Positions 28,133 to 37,966 of a stretch of DNA of 45,770 bases are shown one piece after another. The stretch is taken from assembly GCA_012513365.1 (NCBI GenBank), contig JAAZCI010000003.1:1-45770 (forward strand). The letters are read 5' to 3'. The notes beneath the pieces are model-generated. The model did not search any database. It saw nothing but the letters and a program-made list of their open reading frames with translations, and was not told the origin of the DNA. The first letter of the stretch is position 1. Every line of letters starts with the position of its first letter. The DNA is from Lysobacteraceae bacterium (GTDB taxonomy: Bacteria; Pseudomonadota; Gammaproteobacteria; Cardiobacteriales; Wohlfahrtiimonadaceae). A program made the position numbers and the translations under genes.

Positions 28133-29491
28133 CTACATAAAACTCATTAACGCAATCACGATAATTAAGAGCGGAATGAAATATTTGATGTAGTAAAAGA
28201 GCGGTCCTGCAACTTTTTGATTGATGGTATTTCCATTGGTGATCTCATCGACCATTACTTTCTTGCCGAGCACAAAGCCGATAAATACACAGGAGAGGAA
28301 GCTCGTCAACACGAAGAAGATATTCGCACTGACGAAGTCAAACGCGTCAAAAATACTCATACCAAACACACGCACATCTTGCCATAGGCCATCCGATAAT
28401 ACCGCTGGGAGGTTTCCTAATAAGAAGATGGTACCAAGCGTGATAAAGGTCGCAAAGCTACGGCTCATGCTCGTTTTCTCAACAAGCGTTGTGATCACCA
28501 CCTCATAGATTGTAAGTGATGTGGTGAGCGCAGCAAAAATCAAGAGTAAGAAGAACGCGATCCCAACAACAGTACCAAAGGGCATATTAGAGAAAACAAC
28601 CGGAAGCGCTTGGAATACGAGCGTTGGCCCTGCTGATGGCTCCATACCTGCCGAGAAGAGCGCAGGGAAAATTACAAAACCTAATAAAAATGGAATTACC
28701 GTATTAATTACACCCGCCGATAAACTAATGCCCACCATATTCTCTTTTTTATGTAAGTAAGAGGAGAGCGTGATCATCACCCCAAAACCAAGACTCAGCG
28801 CGAAGAATACTTGCCCAAGTGCCTCTAAGAAAATGCCGGCATTGATGCGACTAAAATCAGGAATCAGATAGAATTTAAGCCCCTCTTTTGCGCCAGGAAG
28901 CTGGAGCGAATAGATCACCATCACCACTAAAATAATGAGGAAAAGAGGCATCACCCGCGAGATCAATTTCTCAATCCCTTGAATAATTCCCTTCACTAAA
29001 ATGTAGTAGTTGATCGCCACAAAGATAAAGGTGTAGCTCAACATTTTCAAGGTATTACTGATGGACCCCGAGAAAAACGAGGAGATATATTCTCGCCCTA
29101 ATGGCTCAGATAGGTTAATCGCGCCTCGGGTAATATCGGCAATGTAACTCATCACCCACGCCCCAAGCACCATGTAGTACGCTAAGATCCCAAAGGCCCC
29201 GATGATCGCTAAAACCCCCACCCCTTTCCAAAATTTGGAGATCGGTTTTTTGTGATCGCCCTGCCCAAAGGCATCGACGGTATTGGTTTGCAAACGCCGC
29301 CCGATAATGTGCTCCGCCATCAACATCGGCACACCCAAAATAATCATGGCGAGCATAAAAACGAGTAGATAGGCACCGCCACCATTTTGCCCTACCTGAT
29401 ATGGAAACCGCCACGTTGCGCCAAATCCAATGGTCGCACCGGCAACGGTTGAGATATAGAGTATTTTATTACTCCAAGTTTCACGAGACAT
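28133..29491 (-). CDS. Sodium-dependent symporter of the NSS (neurotransmitter:sodium) family
   Basis: Inner-membrane sodium-coupled amino-acid symporter with the LeuT fold. The 452-residue protein has 11-12 hydrophobic segments. TM1 carries the unwound sodium/substrate motif GATIGFGATWRFPYQVGQNG, very typical of bacterial NSS proteins. Methionine/alanine (MetP-like) or tryptophan (TnaT-like) are possible substrates; the sequence does not settle this. I looked for the small MetS-type subunit after the stop codon and found only a four-codon frame. It is a single gene facing obgE. Confidence 0.92.
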   Translation of the reverse strand: MSRETWSNKILYISTVAGATIGFGATWRFPYQVGQNGGGAYLLVFMLAMIILGVPMLMAEHIIGRRLQTNTVDAFGQGDHKKPISKFWKGVGVLAIIGAFGILAYYMVLGAWVMSYIADITRGAINLSEPLGREYISSFFSGSISNTLKMLSYTFIFVAINYYILVKGIIQGIEKLISRVMPLFLIILVVMVIYSLQLPGAKEGLKFYLIPDFSRINAGIFLEALGQVFFALSLGFGVMITLSSYLHKKENMVGISLSAGVINTVIPFLLGFVIFPALFSAGMEPSAGPTLVFQALPVVFSNMPFGTVVGIAFFLLLIFAALTTSLTIYEVVITTLVEKTSMSRSFATFITLGTIFLLGNLPAVLSDGLWQDVRVFGMSIFDAFDFVSANIFFVLTSFLSCVFIGFVLGKKVMVDEITNGNTINQKVAGPLFYYIKYFIPLLIIVIALMSFM

Positions 29492-29642
29492 AAATTTCCC
29501 CCTGTTATTGTTATTATCATAATTCTTATCTGGTTGAATTTTTTCATTGTCAATGACGAAAAAACCGCCGGATATGAGCTACAATACTATAAATTGACCG
29601 AAAGAACTTGCTTATTAATTAAACAGATCTTGTACTAATCCT

Positions 29643-30215
29643 ATGAAAGAAAAACCGAATAGTCTTCACTTTTTTCCGGAAGAGAGCCCGCCTGCCATTG
29701 CCAAAATTCGCAATCGTGTACGCGGCTATCGCCCGACGTGGGTTGAACGGCATAACCTCAAAGATTCCGCCGTCTGCGCCATCATTATTAAAAAAGATGA
29801 TCCTGAACTTATTTTTACACTGCGCGCATCCGATCTGACGACTCATGCAGGACAAGTCTGTTTCCCCGGTGGCATGCGCGAAAAAGAGGATAAAAACCTC
29901 CTCATCACCGCTCTTCGCGAAACGGAAGAAGAGATTGGTCTTGCGCCACACAAGATCGAAGTGCTTGGCGGTTTAACGCCGGTTGTCTCTCATCATGGCA
30001 TCTGGGTGCGCCCCTTTGTCGGGCTGATTGACGATGCGCTCACCTTTGAGAAAAATCACGATGAAGTCGCCTCAATCTTTAGCGTCCCGCTCTCCTATCT
30101 TAAGAATGCGCCGCAGCAAACCTATCATAATACACCTTGTTACCACTATCGCGACTATAAAATTTGGGGATTAACTGGGCAAATGGTGAAAGAACTGACG
30201 CAAATTATCTTATAA
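29643..30215 (+). CDS. Nudix hydrolase, CoA pyrophosphatase type (NudL/YeaB-like)
   Basis: Nudix enzymes of this subgroup cleave CoA and its derivatives to phosphopantetheine and 3',5'-ADP. The 190-residue product has the group signature TLRASDLTTHAGQVCFPGG, followed by a Nudix box (about 76-100) with LRETEEEIGL. The spacing variant in the box, with Asp in place of the first Glu, also occurs in E. coli NudL. The C-terminal YKIWGLTGQMVKEL is shared too. It is divergent from the symporter gene, with about 150 bases between them. Confidence 0.9.
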   Translation: MKEKPNSLHFFPEESPPAIAKIRNRVRGYRPTWVERHNLKDSAVCAIIIKKDDPELIFTLRASDLTTHAGQVCFPGGMREKEDKNLLITALRETEEEIGLAPHKIEVLGGLTPVVSHHGIWVRPFVGLIDDALTFEKNHDEVASIFSVPLSYLKNAPQQTYHNTPCYHYRDYKIWGLTGQMVKELTQIIL

Positions 30216-30282
30216 GCCCCCTACTCTCGCAATTTCTAGCTGATTTATTCTTAAATATTAAAATATTCCGCCACGCAATAAA

Positions 30283-30323
30283 AAAGGATCGCCAAGCTCA
30301 CTCATACACTTAGACGATCCTTT
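30283..30323 (-). terminator. Terminator after the nucleoid-associated protein gene
   Basis: AAAGGATCG (30283-30291) and CGATCCTTT (30315-30323) form a perfect nine-pair stem with a 23-base loop. The minus strand then runs into six T. It may weakly serve the convergent Nudix gene as well. Confidence 0.75.
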
Positions 30324-30341
30324 AGTCTTCACAAAACAGAC

Positions 30342-31367
30342 CTAATTCTCTTTTAGCGACTCATAAATATCGAAATCGATAATCGCTCTAAATCCGCCAT
30401 CGCGCTCTTCAATTTTAATGCCATTGAGATAGGCATCTTCATTGGTTACCACAAGATTAACCCCATCAATAATGCGCGTCTTTTTCATCACATTTTTGGC
30501 CTGTAGACGAAAGCGCTCGCTCGGGATTTTGAGCTCGTTATCAAATTCAAACCCCGCTTTGCTCTGCGCTGCATTAAAGACCCGATCGATCTCTTGCGGC
30601 TCTAAATAGGGTTTTGAGAGATCGTGCAGATCGCGAAGCTCAAGCTCATCACGCTGATCCAGATAATTTTCCAATCCTTGATTAAAGGCTAAATGATCGC
30701 TTGGATTCTCGATCCGGCTCGACAGCCCACGGAGAATATCGCCGCTTGCTTTAAGCTCCGCCTCTTCTGTCTTTTTTGGCGCAACTTTTAAAAAATCATC
30801 GTGCCAATATTTCGTGCGTTTTTTGAGGATGTCGATCGCAAGCACGGACATATCGCTCGATAAAATAAGTGCCCCTTTCTGAATCTCACGAAGAGCAATC
30901 CCCTCTTTTTCGATCAGCTCAAGTGTGCCATTTTCATTACGGATATCGAGATAATCATCTTTCGATTCCACTTTTAATACCGCTAATCCCATTGAATTTG
31001 CGCTACCGACGACAATGTTTGAAAACAGAATGACGATAAATTCACCACCCACGATATTGGGGTGATTGGAGACGCTATAGAGATGTTTGGCGATCTTGAT
31101 CGATTGCTCTTTAAAGCTCTCCGGCGCGTTAAAAAGGCTCTCAGAAAATTGTGCAATGGCGTTGAGTTCAAGATCCGACTCATGATAGAAGATCGAAGGC
31201 TCGCTCACCTCAGATAGCGGGCGCAGATAATGTTCGGTGAGGAGCGTTTTTAAATATTCACTCGGCGTCGCTTCCGTTTCCGAAAAGAGACAACCCTCTT
31301 CTTGTCCCTTATTGCCCACCTTATGGATAATAATATTCTCAATCTCGGCCTTGGTAATATCGATCAC
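30342..31367 (-). CDS. 37-kDa nucleoid-associated protein (NdpA/NA37 superfamily)
   Basis: Members of this superfamily associate with the bacterial nucleoid; their biochemical role is poorly defined. The 341-residue product shows IIIHKVGNKGQEEGCLFSE, FYHESDLELNAI, IAKHLYSVSNHPNIVGGEF and the C-terminal VVTNEDAYLNGI. By memory this pattern resembles the form common in Bacteroidetes more than E. coli YejK, hinting at transfer or an ancient paralogue. It is a single minus-strand gene with its own terminator, no signal peptide and no membrane segment. Confidence 0.78.
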   Translation of the reverse strand: MIDITKAEIENIIIHKVGNKGQEEGCLFSETEATPSEYLKTLLTEHYLRPLSEVSEPSIFYHESDLELNAIAQFSESLFNAPESFKEQSIKIAKHLYSVSNHPNIVGGEFIVILFSNIVVGSANSMGLAVLKVESKDDYLDIRNENGTLELIEKEGIALREIQKGALILSSDMSVLAIDILKKRTKYWHDDFLKVAPKKTEEAELKASGDILRGLSSRIENPSDHLAFNQGLENYLDQRDELELRDLHDLSKPYLEPQEIDRVFNAAQSKAGFEFDNELKIPSERFRLQAKNVMKKTRIIDGVNLVVTNEDAYLNGIKIEERDGGFRAIIDFDIYESLKEN

Positions 31368-31414
31368 AACTCTCTCCTTGCACTCACATAACGAGCGGTT
31401 ATTGTAGCAATAAA

Positions 31415-31445
31415 AATCCCCCGATGACGTTCATCACGGGGGATT
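31415..31445 (-). terminator. Terminator after the pyruvate dehydrogenase operon
   Basis: AATCCCCC (31415-31422) and GGGGGATT (31438-31445) form an eight-pair stem, extended inward by GATGA/TCATC with a small bulge. The minus strand then has TTTTTATT. It closes the aceE-aceF-lpdA message 26 bases after the lpdA stop codon. Confidence 0.88.
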
Positions 31446-31471
31446 ATTTTTACGTTAAATTTTAACTTAAA

Positions 31472-33256
31472 TTAACGGCGTTTTTTAGGCGGTAGATCCG
31501 TACATGCGCCCTCTAAGTTTTCCGCCGCCATTCCAAGCGATTCGGTCAAGGTCGGATGCGGGTGAATAGTGTGACCCATATCGATATTATCCGCGCCCAT
31601 CTCAACGGCAAGGCAAACCTCACCAATCAGATCGCCCGCGTGCGTGCCGACAATACCACCACCAATGATCTGTTTTGTTTCAGGATCAAAGAGCAGTTTG
31701 GTAAAGCCTTCATCACGGTTATTGGCAATCGCTTTTCCGCTCGCCGCCCATGGGAACACCGATTTTTCATAGGGAATGTTTTTCGCTTTCGCTTCCGTTT
31801 CGGTGAGCCCTGCCCAAGCAATTTCAGGATCAGCATACGCAACCGAAGGAATTTGACGCACATCGAAGAAACGTTTGTGACCGGCACACACTTCCGCCGC
31901 CACATGGGCTTCATGCACGGCTTTATGCGCAAGCATTGGTTGGCCCACAATATCGCCGATCGCAAAGATGTGCGGTACGTTGGTACGCATCTGCTTATCA
32001 ACGCTGATAAATCCGCGCTCATCAACAATCACGCCCGCTTTTTCTGCATCGAGAAGATGACCATTTGGCGCACGGCCAACCGCAACTAACACGCGATCAT
32101 ACACTTCATCAGCGATCGGCGCGTTGCCTTCAAAGCTCACTTTAATGCCCGCATCGGTTGCTTCCGCTGCAACCACTTTTGTACCAAACATTACGCGCTC
32201 AAAGCGGTTTTTATTGTGCTTTTCAAACACCGAAACAAGATCGCGGTCCGCGCCTGGCATAAAGCCATCGGTAAATTCAACAATCGACACTTTCGAACCA
32301 AGCGTTGAATAAACCGTCGCCATCTCAAGGCCGATAATTCCGCCACCGACAACGAGCATGCGTTTTGGAATATCTTCCAATTTAAGCGCGCCGGTTGAAT
32401 CGATAATACGCGGATCTTCCGGCATAAAGGGTAAATTAATCGCCCGTGAACCTGCGGCAATAATAGCATTGTGGAAGGTAATTTCACGCACGTCCCCATG
32501 ATAGATCACTTTCACGGTGTGATCATTTTCAAAGGTTGCGGTGCCTTGAACTACTTCCACATTACGCATCTTCGCCATGCCGCCTAAGCCGCCAGTGAGT
32601 TTATTCACCACCGACTCTTTGTAGCCGCGAAGCTTATCGAGATCGATTTTCGGAGTGCCAAAATCAACGCCGTAATCGTTCGATACTTTCGCTTCATCAA
32701 TCACGCCCGCAACTTTAAGGAGCGCTTTCGATGGGATACAACCTACATTTAAACACACGCCGCCAAGCGTTGGATATTTCTCAACTAAAATTACTTTTAA
32801 GCCAAGATCCGCCGCACGGAATGCCGCCGAATATCCACCAGGGCCGGCACCAATCACTAAAAGATCACAATCAGGCTCGACAACGCTTGATTTAATGCCT
32901 TCAGATGGCGCTGCGGTTTTTTCAGTACCTGTATTTGTATTGACATTTGCACTTGTATTTACATCGATGCGAGGCGCAGGTTCAGCCATTTCTGGTTTAG
33001 CATCAACAGCCGGCGCACTTTCAGAAGGTTCGATACGGAAAATCGCATCACCCTCTTTAATTTGATCGCCCACACTTACTAAAATTTCCGTAATGGTGCC
33101 CGCAATTTCTGCCGGCACATCCATTGAGGCTTTGTCAGATTCAAGCGTTAAAAGTGGATCATCCACCGCAACGCTATCGCCCACATTCACCAACACTTCG
33201 ATGACATCGACACCATCAAAATTACCGATGTCGGGTAATTTCATTTCTATAGCCAT
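31472..33256 (-). CDS. lpdA: Dihydrolipoyl dehydrogenase (E3) with N-terminal lipoyl domain
   Basis: FAD enzyme that reoxidises dihydrolipoamide with NAD+ in the pyruvate dehydrogenase complex. Of 594 residues, about 1-80 form a lipoyl domain with Lys42 in ESDKASMD. An Ala/Thr/Asn-rich linker (about 80-125) follows. The flavoprotein part begins with the FAD motif GAGPGG (135-140) and the redox disulfide Cys167-Cys172 in GGVCLNVGCIPSKALL. HPHPTLTES near the C terminus supplies the catalytic His-Glu. Lipoyl-bearing E3 is known in Neisseria-type operons. It lies eight bases after aceF. Confidence 0.97.
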   Translation of the reverse strand: MAIEMKLPDIGNFDGVDVIEVLVNVGDSVAVDDPLLTLESDKASMDVPAEIAGTITEILVSVGDQIKEGDAIFRIEPSESAPAVDAKPEMAEPAPRIDVNTSANVNTNTGTEKTAAPSEGIKSSVVEPDCDLLVIGAGPGGYSAAFRAADLGLKVILVEKYPTLGGVCLNVGCIPSKALLKVAGVIDEAKVSNDYGVDFGTPKIDLDKLRGYKESVVNKLTGGLGGMAKMRNVEVVQGTATFENDHTVKVIYHGDVREITFHNAIIAAGSRAINLPFMPEDPRIIDSTGALKLEDIPKRMLVVGGGIIGLEMATVYSTLGSKVSIVEFTDGFMPGADRDLVSVFEKHNKNRFERVMFGTKVVAAEATDAGIKVSFEGNAPIADEVYDRVLVAVGRAPNGHLLDAEKAGVIVDERGFISVDKQMRTNVPHIFAIGDIVGQPMLAHKAVHEAHVAAEVCAGHKRFFDVRQIPSVAYADPEIAWAGLTETEAKAKNIPYEKSVFPWAASGKAIANNRDEGFTKLLFDPETKQIIGGGIVGTHAGDLIGEVCLAVEMGADNIDMGHTIHPHPTLTESLGMAAENLEGACTDLPPKKRR

Positions 33257-33264
33257 CTCTCCTC

Positions 33265-34953
33265 CTAAATTAGCGCACGGCGCATATCGGTGAGAAGCGC
33301 ATTTAAGTACACAATAAAGCGTGCCCCGAGCGCCCCGTCGATCACGCGGTGATCGTATGATAATGAGAGTGGAAGCATTAAGCGTGGCTCAAACTCTTTA
33401 CCATTCCACACAGGTTTGGTCTCATTACGAGATACCCCTAAAATTGCCACTTCTGGCGCATTAATGATCGGAATAAAATTCGTTCCACCAATGCCGCCTA
33501 AGGATGAAATGGTAAATGTTCCGCCCTGCATTTGATCCGGTTTTAATTTTCCATCACGGGCAAGACCAGCAAGTTCACGCATTTCAGCGGCGATCTCGAT
33601 TACCCCTTTCTTATCACAATCACGAATTACAGGAACCACTAACCCGTTTGGCGTATCCGCTGCAAAACCGATGTGATAGTACTTTTTAAGAATAAGTTTA
33701 TCGCCATCCAGCGAGCTATTAAATTCAGGGAATTTTTGCAGTGCTTTCACACAGGCTTTCACTAAGAATGCGAGAATCGTTAGACGCGCACCTTCACGCT
33801 CAAACTCTTTATTGAGCTGTTTACGAAGGGCTTCTAAACTGGTGATATCCGCTTCATCAAATTGCGCAACATGGGGAATCATCGCCCAGTTACGTGCAAG
33901 GTTTGCGCCTGAGATTTTTTTAATGCGCGACAATGGTGTTTCTTCAATCTCACCAAATTTCGCAAAGTCCACTTTTGGCCATGGAAGAAGATCGAGTCCG
34001 CCCCCATAAGATGCGCCTTGCGGTGCCGCTGCGCCGGCTAATTGCGTTTTGCCTGAGAGCACATTTTTAATGTAGAGCGTGACGTCATCGCGAAGAATAC
34101 GGCCTTTACGTCCGCTACCTTTCACTTGATTTAAGTCTGCGCCAAGTTCACGAGCAAATGCACGAACTGAAGGCGATGCATGCGCAGTTGAGATATCAAC
34201 GTTTGCCGCAGGCTCTGGCATGTGCGGTGCTTCTGGAATGGGATCTGCTGGGTGAGGCGCTTTGAAAACGCCGGTGGCTGATGCGATCGATTCCGTACGC
34301 GCCGGTGCTTCTGAAGCTACTTGTGCTTGCACAGGAGCAGATTGCGCCGCTGCCGCAGGGGCTGCGCCTTCCACTTTAAGCGTACCAATGAGGTCACCCT
34401 CTTTGATTTTATCGCCCACATTTACCACGATCGATTCGATCACGCCCGCTTTTTCAGCCGGAACGTCCATCGACGCTTTATCAGACTCCAAAGTTAGAAG
34501 AGGCTGGTCAAGCTCAACGCGATCGCCTGCCGCAGCAAGGACTTCAATCACGTCCACCTCATCAAAATTCCCAATATCGGGAACGCGAAGTTCGATCACT
34601 TCCGCAGCGGCTGAAACCGGTGCAGGAGCTGCTTGTGGCGCTTCTTTAGCGGCGACAGGCACATCCGCTTTGGGTGATTCTGCTTTTGGTTCTTCAACCT
34701 TCGGCGCATCTACCGCACTCACATCGATACGCGCGTAAACGTCGCCTTCTTTAATCTTATCGCCAATTTTTACTAAAATTTCAGTAATGGTACCGGCTTT
34801 ATCGGCAGGCACATCCATCGATGCTTTATCGGATTCAAGCGTTAGAATCGGATCATCGATTGCGACGGTATCGCCCACATTTGCAAGAATTTCAATTACA
34901 TCGACGTCATCAAAATTCCCAATATCTGGCACAATTAAATCAACTTTTGCCAT
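33265..34953 (-). CDS. aceF: Dihydrolipoamide acetyltransferase (E2)
   Basis: Core of the pyruvate dehydrogenase complex, moving acetyl groups from E1 to CoA. The 562-residue product has two lipoyl domains (Lys43 and Lys159, both in ESDKASMDVPA) joined by Ala/Pro-rich linkers. A peripheral subunit-binding domain lies at about 259-291 (SPSVRAFARELG). The acyltransferase domain ends with the catalytic DHRVIDG (534-540). Two lipoyl domains is fewer than the three of E. coli, but LpdA supplies another. It follows aceE after a 143-base gap. Confidence 0.98.
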   Translation of the reverse strand: MAKVDLIVPDIGNFDDVDVIEILANVGDTVAIDDPILTLESDKASMDVPADKAGTITEILVKIGDKIKEGDVYARIDVSAVDAPKVEEPKAESPKADVPVAAKEAPQAAPAPVSAAAEVIELRVPDIGNFDEVDVIEVLAAAGDRVELDQPLLTLESDKASMDVPAEKAGVIESIVVNVGDKIKEGDLIGTLKVEGAAPAAAAQSAPVQAQVASEAPARTESIASATGVFKAPHPADPIPEAPHMPEPAANVDISTAHASPSVRAFARELGADLNQVKGSGRKGRILRDDVTLYIKNVLSGKTQLAGAAAPQGASYGGGLDLLPWPKVDFAKFGEIEETPLSRIKKISGANLARNWAMIPHVAQFDEADITSLEALRKQLNKEFEREGARLTILAFLVKACVKALQKFPEFNSSLDGDKLILKKYYHIGFAADTPNGLVVPVIRDCDKKGVIEIAAEMRELAGLARDGKLKPDQMQGGTFTISSLGGIGGTNFIPIINAPEVAILGVSRNETKPVWNGKEFEPRLMLPLSLSYDHRVIDGALGARFIVYLNALLTDMRRALI

Positions 34954-35007
34954 AATTTTTTATCCTTTTTTCATAATGAACCCAAAGGGCATTTAACGGT
35001 TGGAAGT

Positions 35008-35068
35008 GCGCTTAAAACCACTAATTTCTCGATCTATATAAAAGATGGATTCAGCAAGCTTTAAGCGC
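35008..35068 (-). other. Long-range inverted repeat between aceE and aceF
   Basis: GCGCTTAAA (35008-35016) and TTTAAGCGC (35060-35068) are exact inverted repeats 43 bases apart in the 143-base aceE-aceF gap. No U run follows, so it is not an obvious terminator. It could shape translation or processing of the mRNA. Confidence 0.3.
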
Positions 35069-35096
35069 CTTTGCATCATTTAAGAAATTGACGCGA

Positions 35097-37763
35097 TTAC
35101 ACCGTTAAAGGATTGGGTTTATTAACATCAATGTTGTATTTTTCAATCGCTTTTGCCACAACGCTTGCTTCGATCTTGCCCTGTTTTGCAAGTTCGCTTA
35201 ACGCTGCGATGGTGACGTAATAACGATCGACTTCAAAGAATTTACGCAGTTGCGCACGAGTATCTGAACGGCCAAAACCATCGGTTCCAAGCACGCGATA
35301 CGGCGCTGTGATCGCTGGGCGAATCTGCTCTGCATACATTCTGACGTAGTCGGTTGATACAATCACCGGCGCATCGGAATCATTGAGGCGTGAGCCAACA
35401 TACGATTCTTTCGCTTCTGCACCTGGATTGAAGAGGTTTTGACGCTCTACTTCATGGAAATCACGCGCAAGCTCAGTAAAGCTTGGGCAGCTCCAGATAT
35501 CCGCTTCAACGTTCCAATCATTTTTAAGAAGATCCGCTGCTTTTAACACCTCTTGGAAGATGGTGCCTGCGCCTAAAAGACGAACTTTTAGATCGCTCTC
35601 GCCACCTTTACGGAAGAGATACATCCCTTTAAGAATGTCGTTCTCAACGCCTTCGGGCATCTCTGGGTGCGCGTAGTTTTCGTTCATGATGGTGATGTAA
35701 TAGAAGACATCTTCTTGGTCTTCCACCATGCGTTTTAAACCGTCTTGAATGATCACTGCTAACTCATATTGAAGCGCCGGGTCATAGGATACACAGTTAG
35801 GAATGAGGCTCGCTAAGATATGGCTGTGGCCATCCTGATGCTGTAAGCCTTCCCCGTTAAGCGTTGTGCGCCCAGCGGTACCACCCATTAAGAATCCGCG
35901 CGAACGCTGATCCGCTGCCGCCCACACTAAGTCCATCGTACGTTGAAGCTGGAACATCGAGTAGCAGACAAAAAATGGAATCATCGGGACGTTTGAGTTG
36001 GCATAGGAAGTTGCTGCGGCAATCCATGAGCTCATCGCGCCTGCTTCGTTGATCCCTTCTTGGAGAATTTGACCATCTTTGGATTCTTTATAGAACATCA
36101 ATTGATCCGCATCTTGCGGGGTATATTGCTGCCCTGCTTGTGACCAAATTCCAAGCTGACGGAACATTCCTTCCATACCAAAGGTACGAGATTCGTCCAC
36201 TAGGATCGGCACAATGTTTTTACCCAGCTCTTTATCGCGCACTAAGGTATTTAAAATACGCACAAAGCTCATGGTGGTTGAAATTTCGCGCCCTTCTGCG
36301 GTCGCTGCTAATTGATTTTTAAAGGCATCAAGTGCAGGGACTTTTAGTGCAACGTCAGTTTTTGGACGACGTTTTGGCAGATAGCCACCAAGTGCTTTAC
36401 GGCGCTCGTGCAGATATTCAAGCTCTGGGCTGCCTTCTGGTGGGCGAATAAAGTTGATCTCTTCTAAATCTTCATCTGAGATCGGCACTTCAAAACGGTC
36501 ACGGAAACGGCGTAAGGTCTCAACGCTCACGGATTTTTGTTGGTGAGCGGTATTTTGCGCTTCCCCATCTTGGCCCATTCCGTAGCCTTTGATGGTTTTC
36601 ACTAAAATAACAGTAGGTTTACCTTCCGTTTTCACCGCTGCATCATAGGCTGCAAACACTTTATTCTCATCGTGTCCACCGCGATTTAAACGCCATACGT
36701 CGTTATCAGACATGTGCGCAACCATCGCTTTAAGCTCAGGACTATTGAAGAAATGTTCGCGAACATACGCGCCATCGCGGGATTTATAGGTTTGATAATC
36801 CCCATCGACACACTCCATCATGCGTTTACGGAGAATTCCGTCATGATCTTGCGCTAACAGTGAATCCCAACCGTTGCCCCAAATGAGTTTAATCACGTTC
36901 CAGCCGTTGCCGCGGAAGCCTGATTCAAGCTCTTGGATAATCTTGCCGTTCCCACGAACTGGGCCGTCAAGACGTTGTAAGTTACAGTTGATCACGAAAA
37001 TTAAGTTATCGAGTTTTTCGCGTCCTGCAAGTGAGATTGCACCGAGTGATTCTGGCTCATCCATCTCACCATCGCCACAGAAACACCAGACTTTACGGCC
37101 TTCTGTATCGGCTAATCCGCGTGAGTGGAGATATTTTAAGAAGCGCGCTTGATAGATCGCTTGAATCGGGCCAAGTCCCATCGATACCGTTGGGAATTGC
37201 CAAAATTCTTTCATCAGCCATGGATGCGGATATGATGGAAGTCCATTACCATCCACCTCACGGCGGAAATTCATCATCTCTTCTTCGGTGATGCGCCCTT
37301 CAATAAACGCACGCGCGTAGATACCGGGGTCTGAGTGTCCTTGGAAGAAAATTAAATCGCCTTCTTGATTCTCGTTTGAGCCTTTCCAGAAATGGTTAAA
37401 ACCCACTTCCCACATGGTCGCAAGCGATGCATAACTTGCAATGTGTCCACCAATTGAGGAATCTTCCATATTGGCTTTAACGATCAATGCCATCGCATTC
37501 CAACGGGTATAGGAGCGGATTTTATGTTCCAATTCCGAGTTACCAGGATAACGAGGTTGTTTATCTGCAGGAATGGTATTGATATATTCCGTTGTTCCTG
37601 AGAATGGGATTTTCACTCCATCGCGATGCGCGCGTTCGATCACTTTTTCAATCAAGTAATGGGCACGTTCTTCGCCGTCAGTGTCTAATACACTCTCAAT
37701 TGAGTCTACCCAATCCTGTGTTTCCATTGGATCGACATCATGTTTTAACATCTGCTTAGACAT
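35097..37763 (-). CDS. aceE: Pyruvate dehydrogenase E1 component (homodimeric)
   Basis: Thiamine-diphosphate enzyme that decarboxylates pyruvate and acetylates the lipoyl groups of E2. The 888-residue product (E. coli 887) contains HDVDPMETQDWVDSIESV at the N terminus. It has the cofactor motif GDGEMDEPES with NCN about 27 residues later, and the YGMGQDGEAQNTAHQQK region. The frame reaches a TTG at 37778, but the ATG at 37763 has GAGGA eight bases upstream. It is the first gene of the operon, with candidate control sites upstream (37821-37978). Confidence 0.98.
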   Translation of the reverse strand: MSKQMLKHDVDPMETQDWVDSIESVLDTDGEERAHYLIEKVIERAHRDGVKIPFSGTTEYINTIPADKQPRYPGNSELEHKIRSYTRWNAMALIVKANMEDSSIGGHIASYASLATMWEVGFNHFWKGSNENQEGDLIFFQGHSDPGIYARAFIEGRITEEEMMNFRREVDGNGLPSYPHPWLMKEFWQFPTVSMGLGPIQAIYQARFLKYLHSRGLADTEGRKVWCFCGDGEMDEPESLGAISLAGREKLDNLIFVINCNLQRLDGPVRGNGKIIQELESGFRGNGWNVIKLIWGNGWDSLLAQDHDGILRKRMMECVDGDYQTYKSRDGAYVREHFFNSPELKAMVAHMSDNDVWRLNRGGHDENKVFAAYDAAVKTEGKPTVILVKTIKGYGMGQDGEAQNTAHQQKSVSVETLRRFRDRFEVPISDEDLEEINFIRPPEGSPELEYLHERRKALGGYLPKRRPKTDVALKVPALDAFKNQLAATAEGREISTTMSFVRILNTLVRDKELGKNIVPILVDESRTFGMEGMFRQLGIWSQAGQQYTPQDADQLMFYKESKDGQILQEGINEAGAMSSWIAAATSYANSNVPMIPFFVCYSMFQLQRTMDLVWAAADQRSRGFLMGGTAGRTTLNGEGLQHQDGHSHILASLIPNCVSYDPALQYELAVIIQDGLKRMVEDQEDVFYYITIMNENYAHPEMPEGVENDILKGMYLFRKGGESDLKVRLLGAGTIFQEVLKAADLLKNDWNVEADIWSCPSFTELARDFHEVERQNLFNPGAEAKESYVGSRLNDSDAPVIVSTDYVRMYAEQIRPAITAPYRVLGTDGFGRSDTRAQLRKFFEVDRYYVTIAALSELAKQGKIEASVVAKAIEKYNIDVNKPNPLTV

Positions 37764-37879
37764 AATCTTTTTCCTCAACTTGTCTACAATTTTTCGAATT
37801 TAATTTCTCGATTCCCCTGCATTATACCGAACTTCCAAGCGAAACTGATTAATAGTATTTATCTCGCTGTTTTTCATGA

Positions 37880-37891
37880 TCACACCTGTGA
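37880..37891. promoter_or_regulatory. Candidate operator TCACA-N2-TGTGA upstream of aceE
   Basis: TCACACCTGTGA is an inverted repeat with five-base arms, centred about 70 bases upstream of the predicted aceE start of transcription. The arms resemble CRP half-sites but are inverted and too close for CRP, so the regulator is unknown. Confidence 0.3.
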
Positions 37892-37966
37892 CAATGCCGA
37901 TGTTCGCCCTATAACGCAACGAGGAGCGTTCGAAAAATGATTCCATTTGGGTGTATCGTCTATTTT

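Noticed and set aside
31556-32089. 177-codon plus-strand frame opposite lpdA
   Set aside because: Antisense shadow of a conserved flavoprotein domain with no family likeness.
34262-34738. 158-codon Ser/Ala/Thr-rich plus-strand frame opposite aceF
   Set aside because: Complement of the Ala/Pro linkers and lipoyl domains; repetitive composition explains the open frame.
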